DNA of 64,000 bases from Flavobacterium beibuense F44-8 (GTDB taxonomy: Bacteria; Bacteroidota; Bacteroidia; Flavobacteriales; Flavobacteriaceae), in assembly GCF_000769915.1 (NCBI RefSeq), contig NZ_JRLV01000006.1:1-64000 (forward strand), in the 5' to 3' direction. Every line of letters starts with the position of its first letter. Positions within the stretch are counted from its first letter, which is position 1. Of this stretch, positions 54,201 through 62,054 are shown piece after piece. The notes under the pieces were generated by a model. That model had not been told where the DNA came from, made no database searches, and saw nothing but the letters and a program-made list of their open reading frames with translations. A program made the position numbers and the translations under genes.

Positions 54201-54470
54201 GTCTATAGTGGTAACCTGTGTTTCGGGGTTTAGTTCTGGTTCTGTAGGGTTAGCATGTTTTTTAAAGAACTGCCCATCTACGGCTAATAATATTAGCAAC
54301 AGGGCAGCAACACCGCCATACCTCCAAAAAACAAGGCCTCTTCGTTTCTTTTTGTGGTCTAGTTTTTCTTCAACCCTGTCCCATATCGTTTCCATTCGGT
54401 CAAAGCCTTTATTCTCGACTTTTCCGGCAGCGTTTTTAAACTGATTATCTAATTTATTTTGATTTTCCAT
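51201..54470 (-). CDS. vWA-domain membrane protein with carboxypeptidase-regulatory and SusC-type plug motifs
   Basis: 1089 residues from ATG 54470 (54482 or 54497 are alternatives, all inside the sigma gene's 3' end). A ~44-residue charged cytosolic N-terminus precedes one membrane helix (residues 45-65). Then come a long periplasmic region, a CarboxypepD_reg-like domain (about 255-335; VTGVVSDFSGALPGANVTI), two plug-like units as in SusC receptors (APLYVVDGVAVNED near 455 and TPLYILDGMPVDEE near 541, each followed by a VIVI or VVVI strand), and a vWA domain (about 728-900) with MIDAS motif DVSGSMSDDN. A YfbK-like C-terminus ends the protein. It has no beta-barrel. Overlap with an ECF sigma gene suggests a linked signalling role. 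Confidence 0.85.
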   Translation of the reverse strand: MENQNKLDNQFKNAAGKVENKGFDRMETIWDRVEEKLDHKKKRRGLVFWRYGGVAALLLILLAVDGQFFKKHANPTEPELNPETQVTTIDHNKVEETFNPTTVKDTQKIEVVVGKGNNTTYTIEADSIHFDPVTKKAIVWNSKADEGEITPKKDDVVYTDNASFTTGKDSENPDYVFRTDKVKIVPSKKVVVGNTVMYVDTSSATTYSNVAIQNSENENLNEFIVPSKDKYTHLNSLYFGKDSLQNKEAITATITVNNNMVTGVVSDFSGALPGANVTIKGTNKSVSTDIEGKFSIEAKKGDILEISYIGYNEESVAINNPNIPHNILLEESTNTLEEVVVAYGTQKRKKEKRRKKRAEQEATIAFAKPTYRDGDKKTTSYVSAPKGELDKGFQNNQDYSRKNMYKEGATVVTSSDIQYDTLSNGRIQFRKIPGQISETDEPTYIATLNTADKTNTAPLYVVDGVAVNEDTFRNLNQNDIATVRVLKDQDAISAYGDKGVNGVIVITTIKGTTIELNTAALDNQSDSEKRALLQGVVTTRGNSTPLYILDGMPVDEETVKNMNVNDVANIRVIKDAGATSLYGMRGSNGVVVIKTKQGEYAREIIEEDEEENEPIDPSKIQVDRESYNMFEENQFENPTSNPLSTFSIDVDNASYTNIRRFLNNGQKVPKDAVRVEEMINFFKYDYPQPKGKEPFSINTEYSDAPWNPDHKLLKIGLKGKEIPMDQLPASNFVFLIDVSGSMSDDNKLPLLKQSMKLLVNQMRPEDKIAIVVYAGAAGLVLPSTNGSEKTKIIDALDELSAGGSTAGGEGIELAYKTAQENFIKGGNNRVILATDGDFNVGDSSDRDMQTLIEEKRQSGVFLTCLGYGMGNYKDSKMEILADKGNGNYAYIDNMQEADRFLQKEFKGSMYAIAKDVKIQIEFNPNHVQSYRLIGYENRKLRDEDFENDAIDAGELGSGHTVTALYEIIPVGVESDYFTPDTKLKYTQQAKEKNKYKDELATVKLRHKMPDGNKSTETELVIENKPVELDEASADFKFASSVAWFGLKLRDSELIPSKSSKKIKKLAKEGIKNDTDGYKAEFIRLVEMVQ

Positions 54471-55008
54471 AGCTGTTTTCATTTTGATAATAAACACTGT
54501 TTATTAAATCTTTTAATTTACTGCGGGAGACATTTAATTGTGATTTCGAAGTCCCTTCTGTAATATTCAGCATTGCAGCTATTTCTTTATGTGAGTAACC
54601 TTCTATGGCAAAAAGGTTAAATACCGTACGGCAACCTTCAGGAATGTAGTCAAGCAGTTTAAGCAGGTCTTCCTCTTCGAGACTGGCCGGTTCGTTTTGC
54701 GAAGGCTCTGCCGATGTGCTCATGTCTTCAATATAAATATTAAAGTTTACCTTCCTTTTTAAAGTTAAAAGACACTGGTTTATAGCTATACGCCTAGCCC
54801 AGGCCTCAAAAGCCTTAACTTCTTTTAACTGATTGAGTTTTGTGAAAATGGTATAAAAGGCATCGGCCACTGCCTCTTCTATTTCCTCTTCGCTCTTTAA
54901 ATACCTTTTGCAGGTGTGGTATAGCTTGGGTGCCATAAGTTCATACACCTGCCTTTGGGCATTTCGGTGCATGTTCCTGCATGCTGTTATGAGTTTTTCG
55001 TCTATCAC
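54454..55008 (-). CDS. ECF-type RNA polymerase sigma factor
   Basis: A 184-residue sigma-70 family protein. Region 2 is around VADAFYTIFTKLNQLKEVKAFEAWARRIAINQCL, region 4 around EGYSHKEIAAMLNITEGTSKSQ (split for length), as in ECF factors. It overlaps the vWA gene by 17 bases, so the vWA protein, with its short cytosolic N-terminus and single helix, is placed where an anti-sigma factor is usual. No FecR-type anti-sigma is present. Start at 55008 follows no recognisable promoter element. Confidence 0.92.
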   Translation of the reverse strand: MIDEKLITACRNMHRNAQRQVYELMAPKLYHTCKRYLKSEEEIEEAVADAFYTIFTKLNQLKEVKAFEAWARRIAINQCLLTLKRKVNFNIYIEDMSTSAEPSQNEPASLEEEDLLKLLDYIPEGCRTVFNLFAIEGYSHKEIAAMLNITEGTSKSQLNVSRSKLKDLINSVYYQNENSYGKSK

Positions 55009-55134
55009 AATATGTCTCTTTGTTTATATAGAGCAGAAAAAACAGTTAAAGGTTGGGAGAGGGGGTGATTTTTGTTTAAGGTTTCAAGTTTTATGTTCAA
55101 GTTAAACACATAACTAATAACCCGTAACGCAAAA

Positions 55135-55986
55135 CTATTTATCAATAGTAAGTTTATATATGTCAGATTCGGTTGCATCACTATCGGTATCTTCACATAA
55201 AAGGAATTCCAGTGATTTACCATTGTCCTTGTATAGGGTAATACCCTCAAATTTATTCTTGTTAGATATTATTTGGGTAAACTCCACCTTTACAGTTTCG
55301 ATATCAATGCAACCTATAAGAGAACCAGCCACTTCACCATCAAGATAAGTTGAGTCTGATTTTTCGGCTGCAGCAATAAAGTACAGTTTATCACCTACTT
55401 TAACGGCATCGGTAAAACTGGCCTGAGCACCGTTTATTTTAGGTAGGGTAATAGGGTTGTATATAATCTGGAAATAAATTTCGTTAATATCACCGTCCAG
55501 TGTAAACAGTCCGTTTTGCTGTGCAGGTCCGTTACCACGCTGAAACAGGTACCATAATGTTCCGTCGTTAACCGCAGCCTCTATATTGAAGTCTTCGGGG
55601 CTTATCTCTCCAAAGCTCTGCATACCAAGGTAAAGGTCGGTTAGGTCGGTAGGAGTCTGTGTGATTTTAGTTTTAAAATTGTAATGGGCAAGGCTGTTTC
55701 GGCTTTCCTTTAGCCCTGAACCCGAACCAAATATATATAAGTCGTTGTCAAGTTTAGTGATGGCCTCAAAGTCCTGCTTGTCTTTTTTAGGGATGTTTTC
55801 AAGCGGCCCCGTATAAGTACTGTCGGCAAGCGATACCTTGCTGGTAGTCTCGTCGGTCATGTTGTATTCATACAGCATGTTGCTGTTGTCTGATATAAGG
55901 AATAGTGAATTGTTATTAAAAAGCAACCCTGATGCAGAGCCTATTCCTATGATGTGTAACAGCAGTTCCAGCTTAAATTTTTGCAT
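55135..55986 (-). CDS. Hypothetical propeller-like protein (DUF6929 type from memory)
   Basis: A 283-residue protein. Repeated strand motifs such as GLLFNNNSLFLISD, NDLYIFGSGSG, DKLYFIAAAEK and SLEFLLCEDTDSD suggest a beta-propeller of SMP-30/phytase shape. No convincing lipobox; the N-terminus KFKLELLLHIIG is only weakly hydrophobic. Acidic residues cluster at loops, which could bind metal. I cannot assign a reaction. It is divergent from ppk2 across 71 bases. Confidence 0.7.
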   Translation of the reverse strand: MQKFKLELLLHIIGIGSASGLLFNNNSLFLISDNSNMLYEYNMTDETTSKVSLADSTYTGPLENIPKKDKQDFEAITKLDNDLYIFGSGSGLKESRNSLAHYNFKTKITQTPTDLTDLYLGMQSFGEISPEDFNIEAAVNDGTLWYLFQRGNGPAQQNGLFTLDGDINEIYFQIIYNPITLPKINGAQASFTDAVKVGDKLYFIAAAEKSDSTYLDGEVAGSLIGCIDIETVKVEFTQIISNKNKFEGITLYKDNGKSLEFLLCEDTDSDATESDIYKLTIDK

Positions 55987-56057
55987 AAACTTGTGTTTTT
56001 GTTGTAAACGTGTTGTTGTTTAATTTCTTACATTTATAAAGATAAATATTTCTTCGC

Positions 56058-56936
56058 ATGAATATCAATACCGACGATTTTAAAGTAACCGAAGCTTTTT
56101 CCATAAGCAAAGCGCCTACAAAGATAGAACTGGAACTCACAGCTAAAAAGAAAATAAAGAAAATTGAGAAAACCAGTAAAAAGTTAGGTAAGCTTCAGGA
56201 TAAGATGTATGCCAATAACCGATATAGTGTTTTGATATGCCTACAGGGTATGGATACAGCGGGGAAGGACAGTCTTATTCGCGAAGTGTTTAAAAACTTT
56301 AATGCCAGGGGGGTGGTGGTACATAGCTTTAAAACGCCAACATCAAACGAATTGAAGCATGATTATTTATGGAGGCATTATATTGCCCTGCCACAAAGGG
56401 GAAAGTTTGCCGTTTTTAACCGTTCGCATTATGAGAACGTGCTGGTAACCCGTGTGCATCCCAACTATATTTTAAATGAAAACCTTCCCGGAGTGGATAA
56501 AGAGGAAGATATAACCGATGCCTTTTGGGAAAGCCGTTTTGAACAGATTAATAACTTTGAGCAGCATTTAGCTGAAAACGGAACGATTGTGCTTAAATTT
56601 TTCCTGCACTTAGGGAAAGAGGAGCAAAGGCAAAGGTTGTTACGCAGACTGGAAAAGGAAGACCACCTGTGGAAATTTTCTGCCGGAGATCTTAACGAAA
56701 GGGGATTGTGGGATACTTATCAAACCTATTATGAGGAAGCAATAAGTAAAACCAGTAAACCCCATGCACCTTGGTTTGCTATTCCTGCAGACGACAAGGA
56801 AACGGCGAGGCTGCTTGTGGCTAAAACAATACTTAACGAACTTAAAAAATATGACTTTAAGGAACCTGAAGTAAGTGATGATGTACTGGATAATATTGCG
56901 TTATACAGGGTACAGTTGCTTAATGAAAAGCCTTAG
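56058..56936 (+). CDS. ppk2: Polyphosphate kinase 2 family enzyme
   Basis: A 292-residue PPK2 protein. The P-loop GMDTAGKDSLIREVF is at residues 64-78 and the Walker B/lid segment FNRSHYENVLVTRVHP at 120-135; RLLRRLEKEDHLWKFS follows. It transfers phosphate between polyphosphate and nucleotides. The subtype (AMP versus ADP use) depends on residues I cannot assign safely. Standalone, closed by a perfect terminator. Confidence 0.92.
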   Translation: MNINTDDFKVTEAFSISKAPTKIELELTAKKKIKKIEKTSKKLGKLQDKMYANNRYSVLICLQGMDTAGKDSLIREVFKNFNARGVVVHSFKTPTSNELKHDYLWRHYIALPQRGKFAVFNRSHYENVLVTRVHPNYILNENLPGVDKEEDITDAFWESRFEQINNFEQHLAENGTIVLKFFLHLGKEEQRQRLLRRLEKEDHLWKFSAGDLNERGLWDTYQTYYEEAISKTSKPHAPWFAIPADDKETARLLVAKTILNELKKYDFKEPEVSDDVLDNIALYRVQLLNEKP

Positions 56937-56942
56937 AAAACA

Positions 56943-56980
56943 TTAAAGCCTGTAACTTTTACATTACAGGCTTTAATTTG
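56943..56980. terminator. Terminator between ppk2 and the convergent barrel gene
   Basis: Perfect 13-bp stem TTAAAGCCTGTAA (56943-56955) with TTACAGGCTTTAA (56964-56976), 8-base loop, AT-rich on both sides. Confidence 0.88.
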
Positions 56981-57016
56981 GTCTACTTAGGTTATTTATT
57001 TAATTGTTTTGGTGTT

Positions 57017-57520
57017 TCACAGTTTAAATCCGTAGGCTACCCTAAAGGCAATCTGATCGGCATTAAAATTATTCATCCCTTCATATCGCAGGCTCAGGTC
57101 AATAAAACTGTTGGCATACCCTATACCCGGCGACCATAAAAAGGTAGTTTCATTGTAATTGTTTGTTACAGCAAATCCGGCACCTGCCTCGCCCAGTACA
57201 TAAAATCGGTCACCCCAAACAAAGGCTTTAAAACCGGCTTTAGCAGGAATATATCCAAGATCTTTTACTTCATCCTTTCCAAAAAGATGTGTGTAACCCG
57301 TTGTAAGGGTTAGAGAGGTTTTTTGAGAAAGGTCATACTGTAACCTTGCATCGCCTCCCAAGGCAAAATTGAAATAATCTCCTGTTACTGCCCCGGCGTT
57401 AAGACCGAATCCTAAACGAAATCCCTGGTCGTAATTAGTGTTCTCATTTACCTGTTGTGCATGGCTGACTCCCGTAATTAGCAGAATAGCAGCCATTAAA
57501 AAATGTTTCTTCAACTTCAT
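57017..57520 (-). CDS. Small outer-membrane beta-barrel protein
   Basis: A 167-residue exported protein. Signal peptide ending near VSHAQQ; eight or so alternating strands (GFRLGFGLNAGAVTG, SLTLTTGYTHLFG, RFYVLGEAGAGFAV, DLSLRYEGMNNF) and a C-terminal strand ending in AYGFKL with the final aromatic typical of Omp insertion. It resembles OmpX/OmpW-size barrels. Function is unknown. Confidence 0.8.
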   Translation of the reverse strand: MKLKKHFLMAAILLITGVSHAQQVNENTNYDQGFRLGFGLNAGAVTGDYFNFALGGDARLQYDLSQKTSLTLTTGYTHLFGKDEVKDLGYIPAKAGFKAFVWGDRFYVLGEAGAGFAVTNNYNETTFLWSPGIGYANSFIDLSLRYEGMNNFNADQIAFRVAYGFKL

Positions 57521-57665
57521 AGATCAATTTGTTATGATTATGAAGTAAAATTAACTCTTCAAATATAAAAATATTTTTAATATAAGGTTAAAAACTGTTA
57601 TTATTTTTAGTTTTTTAACGTTAAATTGGTTTTATATTGATTTTTAGTGTATTAGGTGTTCTTCT

Positions 57666-57673
57666 TACTTTTG
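57666..57673 (+). promoter_or_regulatory. Probable -7 element of the MATE gene
   Basis: TACTTTTG matches TAnnTTTG, 16 bases before the GTG start. The nearest TTG (57637-57639) is 26 bases upstream, slightly beyond the normal spacing. Confidence 0.5.
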
Positions 57674-57689
57674 CAGAAAATTTAAAGCG

Positions 57690-59084
57690 GTGAACTTAGC
57701 GCAATACACAAAAGAATTCTCTTATAACATTAGGCTGGCCTATCCGGTAATACTGGGTATGTTGGGCCATACCATTACAGGTATTATAGATAACATCATG
57801 GTAGGGCAGCTGGGTGCTGCCGAACTCGCTGCTGCCTCACTGGGTAACAGTATGGTGTTTGTAGCTATGTCTGTAGGGATTGGTTTCTCCACAGCAATTA
57901 CACCTATTATTGCAGAAGGTGATGCCGAAAAGGATACCGCTAAGGTAAGGACGGTTTTCCATCACGGGCTGTTTTTATGTACCATGCTGGGCATAATGCT
58001 GTTTGCCGTGGTATGGTTTGCCAAACCACTTATGAATTTAATGGGACAGCCGGATGAGGTGGTTGCTCTTGCAGCTCCTTATGTGGACTGGGTAGCTTTC
58101 TCATTACTGCCTATGGTTATATTTCAGGGATACAAGCAGTTTGCCGACGGACTTTCGCTTACCAAATATGCCATGTATGCCGTTATAGCCTCAAATGTTA
58201 TTAATGTAGTAGTAAACTACCTGCTTATATATGGTATTTGGATATTCCCTAAAATGGGTATTATAGGTGCGGCACTGGGTACGGTAGTTTCAAGGGTATT
58301 TATGCTTATTTATATGCATATTAGCCTTTACAGAAACTCTAAACTGCAAACCTATTTTAAAGGTTTTACTTTTAAGGAGATTACAAAACCTATACTAAAA
58401 AAGATTACTTCGCTTGGTGTACCGTCGTCAATGCAAATGTTGTTTGAGGTAGCCTTGTTTACGGGTGCGGTATGGCTTTCGGGCTCTATTGGGGCAAACA
58501 GCCAGGCAGCAAATCAAATAGCCCTGAGCCTTGCTTCCATGACATTTATGTTTGCTATGGGACTTAGCGTTACAGCTATGATTAGGGTAGGGAACCAAAA
58601 AGGACTTCAGGATTATAAAAAGCTGCAACTGGTGGCGCGTTCTATATTCCTGCTTGCTATTATACTGGAAATAGTGTTTGCATTATTCTTTGTACTGTTC
58701 CATGATTACCTGCCAATGTTCTTCCTTAATATGAAGAACCCCGAACTGGCGCTTGAAAACAGCGAGGTTATAAGTATTGCCTCTACCTTATTACTGGTGG
58801 CTGCCGTTTTCCAGATTACCGATGGTATTCAGGTTGTGGTACTTGGAGCACTCCGCGGACTGCAGGATGTAAAGATACCTACCTATATTACCTTTGTAGC
58901 CTACTGGGTTATTGGTTTCCCGGTGTCTTATTATTTAGGGTTACATACACCTTTAAAAGCCACCGGAATATGGATAGGACTGCTGGCAGGATTAACAGCT
59001 GCCGCAATATTTTTGTATATTCGCTTTCACGTACTTACCAAAAGGCTTATTGCTAATGCTGTTAGCAAAGCCGAAGTAGCGTAA
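57690..59084 (+). CDS. MATE-family multidrug/metabolite efflux transporter
   Basis: A 464-residue protein with a GTG start and twelve predicted membrane helices. The helix 1-2 segment PVILGMLGHTITGIIDNIMVGQLGAAELAAAS and the helix 7 region LGVPSSMQMLFEVALFTG fit MATE (NorM-like) proteins. It exports organic cations or other compounds using Na+ or H+. A small acidic gene follows in the same orientation 40 bases later. The substrate cannot be deduced. Confidence 0.95.
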   Translation: MNLAQYTKEFSYNIRLAYPVILGMLGHTITGIIDNIMVGQLGAAELAAASLGNSMVFVAMSVGIGFSTAITPIIAEGDAEKDTAKVRTVFHHGLFLCTMLGIMLFAVVWFAKPLMNLMGQPDEVVALAAPYVDWVAFSLLPMVIFQGYKQFADGLSLTKYAMYAVIASNVINVVVNYLLIYGIWIFPKMGIIGAALGTVVSRVFMLIYMHISLYRNSKLQTYFKGFTFKEITKPILKKITSLGVPSSMQMLFEVALFTGAVWLSGSIGANSQAANQIALSLASMTFMFAMGLSVTAMIRVGNQKGLQDYKKLQLVARSIFLLAIILEIVFALFFVLFHDYLPMFFLNMKNPELALENSEVISIASTLLLVAAVFQITDGIQVVVLGALRGLQDVKIPTYITFVAYWVIGFPVSYYLGLHTPLKATGIWIGLLAGLTAAAIFLYIRFHVLTKRLIANAVSKAEVA

Positions 59085-59124
59085 AAACGATTTATTGTAA
59101 GACTTATATTTTATAAATTATACT

Positions 59125-59355
59125 ATGGAACTACCTAAATTTTTATTGGGAGATAATACCGATCATCCGGAAGATATTTACATTATTCACCTTGACTATC
59201 CTCGATTTATTATCAATTTAAAAGATGATGAGGTAGAGTTCCTGGAAGAGCCGGAAGATCTTGACGAAAACGAACTTAACAGTGAAATGGAAGGCCTTAT
59301 TGAAATGGCTAACAATTTTTACGACAGGGAAATGGAACGTTATGAAAACGAATAG
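59125..59355 (+). CDS. Small acidic conserved hypothetical protein
   Basis: A 76-residue soluble protein, strongly acidic (DDEVEFLEEPEDLDENELNS in the middle). It begins MELPKFLLGDNTDHPEDIY and ends in an amphipathic helix (EMANNFYDREME-like residues 60-73). No transmembrane or catalytic motif. It follows the MATE gene and is convergent with meaB, whose stop lies six bases away. Confidence 0.65.
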   Translation: MELPKFLLGDNTDHPEDIYIIHLDYPRFIINLKDDEVEFLEEPEDLDENELNSEMEGLIEMANNFYDREMERYENE

Positions 59356-59361
59356 GTAACT

Positions 59362-60450
59362 TTATTTACCAAAATATTTTTCTAACAATATATGAGCGGC
59401 TGCAAACGGTGATATTTCATTGTTTTGCACCGCTTTTTTATTTTGGCTAAGCAGTTCGGCAATATCAGGCCTGTTGTAAAAACGGTTTTTAAGCTGTTCG
59501 TTTATAGTTTCGGTAAGCCAGTGGCTGTTCTGCTCGCTGCGTCTGCTTTCAAAGTATTTGTTCTCTTTAGTAAGAGAGAAATATTCGTTCATTATCTGCC
59601 AAACATCATCTATGCCATCGTGTGTAACGGCGCTACAGGTACTCACCTTAGGTTGCCATCCTGAAGTTTTTGCAGGGAACAGGTGTAAAGCTCTATTGAA
59701 TTCGGTTTTGGCAAGTTTTGCCTTTTTAATGTTATCACCATCGGCTTTATTGATTACAATTAAATCGGCCATTTCCATAATCCCGCGTTTAATACCCTGA
59801 AGTTCGTCTCCGGCTCCGGCAATTTTAAGCAGCAGGAAAAAATCAACCATACTGTGTACGGCAGTTTCACTTTGTCCAACCCCTACGGTTTCTATTATAA
59901 TAGTATCAAAACCACATGCTTCACAAAGTATAATGGCTTCGCGGGTTTTGCGGGCTACACCACCCAGTGTATCACCCGATGCTGACGGACGTATATATGC
60001 GTTTTCATCTTTTACCAGTTCTTCCATACGGGTTTTATCGCCCAGTATACTACCGTGTGATAACGAACTGCTGGGGTCTACAGCGAGTACGGCAACCTTT
60101 CGCCCCTGTGAAGTTAGGTGTTTACCAAAAGCCTCAATAAATGTACTTTTCCCTACACCCGGTACTCCCGTAATCCCTATTCTAACCGACTTATTTGCAT
60201 GCGGAAGGCAGGTAGCAATAACCTCGTTAGCTTTTTCAAGATGCGAGGGGTTAGTGCTTTCTATAAGTGTAATGGCACGGCTAAGCGCAATTTTATCTCC
60301 GTTAAGTATACCGTCAGACAGTTCTTTGGCAGAAGGCTGTTTTCTCCTAAGATTGGTAATATGCTCAATGGAAGATTTACTGATGCTTTCCGGCTGGTTA
60401 ACACCTTCTTTTTCGTGCAGGGCAGTTTTATGGGCTTTCGGGTTATTCAC
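59362..60450 (-). CDS. meaB: Methylmalonyl-CoA mutase-associated GTPase MeaB
   Basis: A 362-residue G3E-family GTPase. The P-loop GVPGVGKST is at residues 95-103; VAVLAVDPSSSLSHGSILGDK and the switch region ETVGVGQSETAVHSMVD are MeaB/ArgK signatures; VINKAD gives guanine specificity. It protects and reloads the B12 cofactor of methylmalonyl-CoA mutase. The mutase genes are not in the window, so the pathway genes lie elsewhere. Confidence 0.95.
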   Translation of the reverse strand: MNNPKAHKTALHEKEGVNQPESISKSSIEHITNLRRKQPSAKELSDGILNGDKIALSRAITLIESTNPSHLEKANEVIATCLPHANKSVRIGITGVPGVGKSTFIEAFGKHLTSQGRKVAVLAVDPSSSLSHGSILGDKTRMEELVKDENAYIRPSASGDTLGGVARKTREAIILCEACGFDTIIIETVGVGQSETAVHSMVDFFLLLKIAGAGDELQGIKRGIMEMADLIVINKADGDNIKKAKLAKTEFNRALHLFPAKTSGWQPKVSTCSAVTHDGIDDVWQIMNEYFSLTKENKYFESRRSEQNSHWLTETINEQLKNRFYNRPDIAELLSQNKKAVQNNEISPFAAAHILLEKYFGK

Positions 60451-60518
60451 TTGTAATTTCTTAGTAGGGTAAAATTACGTTTTTTTGTACAAAAAGCCAT
60501 AGCTGTTGGGTTAAACAT

Positions 60519-60546
60519 AAAAAGGAATGCATGTCCATTCCTTTTT
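60519..60546 (-). terminator. Intrinsic terminator of the Rrf2/oxidoreductase unit
   Basis: AAAAAGGAATG (60536-60546 on the minus strand) pairs with CATTCCTTTTT (60519-60529 on the minus strand), six-base loop. On the minus strand the second arm ends in a T run, 23 bases after the oxidoreductase stop. Confidence 0.85.
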
Positions 60547-60568
60547 AATATCCTGATCTGATAAGTTA

Positions 60569-61213
60569 TTAGTAAGCTGCGGTAAAACGTTGCTGGTGGT
60601 GTTTTGGGTTTTCGGCCTCATCGGCAATAACAACGGCAACATCTTCTCCCGAAAGGATACTTCTTTTATCATCATTAAACACAGGATTTTCCAGTCCTAA
60701 GCGGTAGTTACCTGTACGACCTGTATCAATACCCTGGTGCATCTCTATAGCAGGACTAAAGAAAACCCAGTCAAGCTCTTTTTCGTCTCTAAGTATATTA
60801 AGGTAGTCTCTTGCAGCAGTAGCGCCTGCTTTGTAATCTTCAGGGAATTCAGGAGTATCTACAAGTTGTAGATTAGGAGCAATGTAAAGGCTTCCTGCAC
60901 CACCAATAGTGATAAATCTTTTCACACCCGATTTCTTAACGGCTTCCTGTATAGACTGCGATCCTTTAATAAAATCATCATAAATGTTTGGGTTAGTCCA
61001 TCCTGGGTTGTAAGCATTTACAACAGCATCGCTTCCTTTTAATGCTTCGGCAAGAGCTTCAGTATCAAAAATGTCTGTTTTTTTCCAGGTAACACCGGCA
61101 GTATCTTCTTTTGGGTTACGTACAATGGCTGTTACTTCATGATTTCTTGAAGTGAACTCTTTTACCAGATGAGAGCCTAAAAATCCGGTGGCTCCGATAA
61201 TTGCTATTTTCAT
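60569..61213 (-). CDS. NAD(P)-binding oxidoreductase regulated by the adjacent Rrf2 protein
   Basis: A 214-residue Rossmann-fold protein. The dinucleotide motif GATGFLGSHLVKEF is at residues 7-20; DAVVNAYNPGWTNP and ITIGGAGSLY follow. It resembles the YwnB/NmrA-like, SDR-atypical branch, without the YxxxK of classical SDRs. A 19-bp palindrome sits nine bases before the ATG. Its place directly downstream of an Rrf2 regulator recalls the Bacillus ywnA-ywnB arrangement. Confidence 0.85.
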   Translation of the reverse strand: MKIAIIGATGFLGSHLVKEFTSRNHEVTAIVRNPKEDTAGVTWKKTDIFDTEALAEALKGSDAVVNAYNPGWTNPNIYDDFIKGSQSIQEAVKKSGVKRFITIGGAGSLYIAPNLQLVDTPEFPEDYKAGATAARDYLNILRDEKELDWVFFSPAIEMHQGIDTGRTGNYRLGLENPVFNDDKRSILSGEDVAVVIADEAENPKHHQQRFTAAY

Positions 61214-61221
61214 AATTTATA

Positions 61222-61240
61222 TGTAATTAAAATTGTTACA
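61222..61240 (-). promoter_or_regulatory. Palindromic operator ahead of the oxidoreductase gene
   Basis: TGTAA (61222-61226), nine bases, TTACA (61236-61240). The same TGTAA-N9-TTACA layout occurs upstream of the Rrf2 gene (61668-61686). Confidence 0.65.
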
Positions 61241-61257
61241 GTTTAGGATAAAAAAAA

Positions 61258-61665
61258 TCAGAACTTATCAGTGAATTCCATAAGGCTGATGTCTTTTAAC
61301 TGAGCGCTTATTTTAATGTTTATACCATCATATAACGCATCCAGATTTTGGTTTATTTTTTTTCCTACAGGGCAGGCAGGATTAGGATCATTTTTTGCAT
61401 AACCAAGGCTTACCTTTTGAAAAGTCATTTTGAAAATATCGTCAAGGGTAATATCCTTAACTGATTTTGCCAAACGGGTACCACCGTTTTTTCCTTCACG
61501 GCTTTCTACCATATTATGTTTTTTCAGGTTAGCAATTTCCTTGCGTACCAAAACAGGATTAATATTCATACTCCCTGCCAAAAATTCTGACGAAAGGTAT
61601 TCGTCCGGAAATTTGGAAAGGAGTGTGAGTATATGTAATGTTATGGCAAACTTACCTGAAATCAT
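61258..61665 (-). CDS. Rrf2-family transcriptional regulator (YwnA-like)
   Basis: 135 residues from ATG 61665, chosen because the Rrf2 N-terminus MISGKFAITLHILTLL begins there; an ATG at 61698 would add eleven residues across the operator. The winged helix is SSEFLAGSMNINPVLVRKEI and KKHNMVESREGKNGG (about residues 26-60). Only one cysteine (NPACPVGKK, about residue 100) remains in the region where Fe-S Rrf2 proteins have three, so no iron-sulfur cluster is expected; sensing may use this single thiol. Confidence 0.88.
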   Translation of the reverse strand: MISGKFAITLHILTLLSKFPDEYLSSEFLAGSMNINPVLVRKEIANLKKHNMVESREGKNGGTRLAKSVKDITLDDIFKMTFQKVSLGYAKNDPNPACPVGKKINQNLDALYDGINIKISAQLKDISLMEFTDKF

Positions 61666-61667
61666 AC

Positions 61668-61686
61668 TGTAATAAAATATGTTACA
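61668..61686 (-). promoter_or_regulatory. Palindromic operator ahead of the Rrf2 gene
   Basis: TGTAA (61668-61672), nine bases, TTACA (61682-61686). It partly overlaps a minus-strand TACATTTG (61685-61692), a fit to the -7 consensus, so a bound regulator would block its own promoter. Confidence 0.65.
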
Positions 61687-61760
61687 AATGTACGACATTA
61701 TTTGAAATAAACATAATTGAATGTTTTTATTTAAAAATTAGGTGAAAAAAAATTAAAGTT

Positions 61761-61768
61761 TATATTTG
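61761..61768 (+). promoter_or_regulatory. Probable -7 element for the small ORF and AEC transporter
   Basis: TATATTTG matches TAnnTTTG exactly, 37 bases before ATG 61806. No TTG at the proper spacing. Confidence 0.45.
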
Positions 61769-61805
61769 CTTTTAGCATATTCTAAAAACACTACCACCTA
61801 TAAGA

Positions 61806-62054
61806 ATGAAAGGAATACAAGGAATCGCCCCGTTTTTTGTATCAGGATTACGTTTTGGTTTTCCGGATATCACCTTACAGATTGTTTTAATTATTAGTTT
61901 TTACATAGCTGTAAGTTTCTCTGGAGATCCTGTTGTTTTTCAGTCGTCAGGATTTACATATTCCTTTTTGGTAGTACTACTTTTTGCATTGTGTTTCCGC
62001 AATATGCTTCCTCAAAAAATAAACATTTGCCATTTAACTAATACAGGTTTATAA
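61806..62054 (+). CDS. Possible small membrane protein upstream of the AEC transporter
   Basis: An 82-residue ORF with two hydrophobic segments (LQIVLIISFYIAVSF and FTYSFLVVLLFALCF). It is the first ORF after a -7 element, and its stop overlaps the AEC start (TAATG). These support translation, but I recognise no family and it could be a long leader instead. Two cysteines near the end (ALCFRN and NICH) are the only notable residues. Confidence 0.4.
   Translation: MKGIQGIAPFFVSGLRFGFPDITLQIVLIISFYIAVSFSGDPVVFQSSGFTYSFLVVLLFALCFRNMLPQKINICHLTNTGL

Noticed and set aside
59933..60472. A 179-codon open frame antisense to meaB
   Set aside because: MeaB motifs are intact on the minus strand; the plus-strand frame has no recognisable domain.
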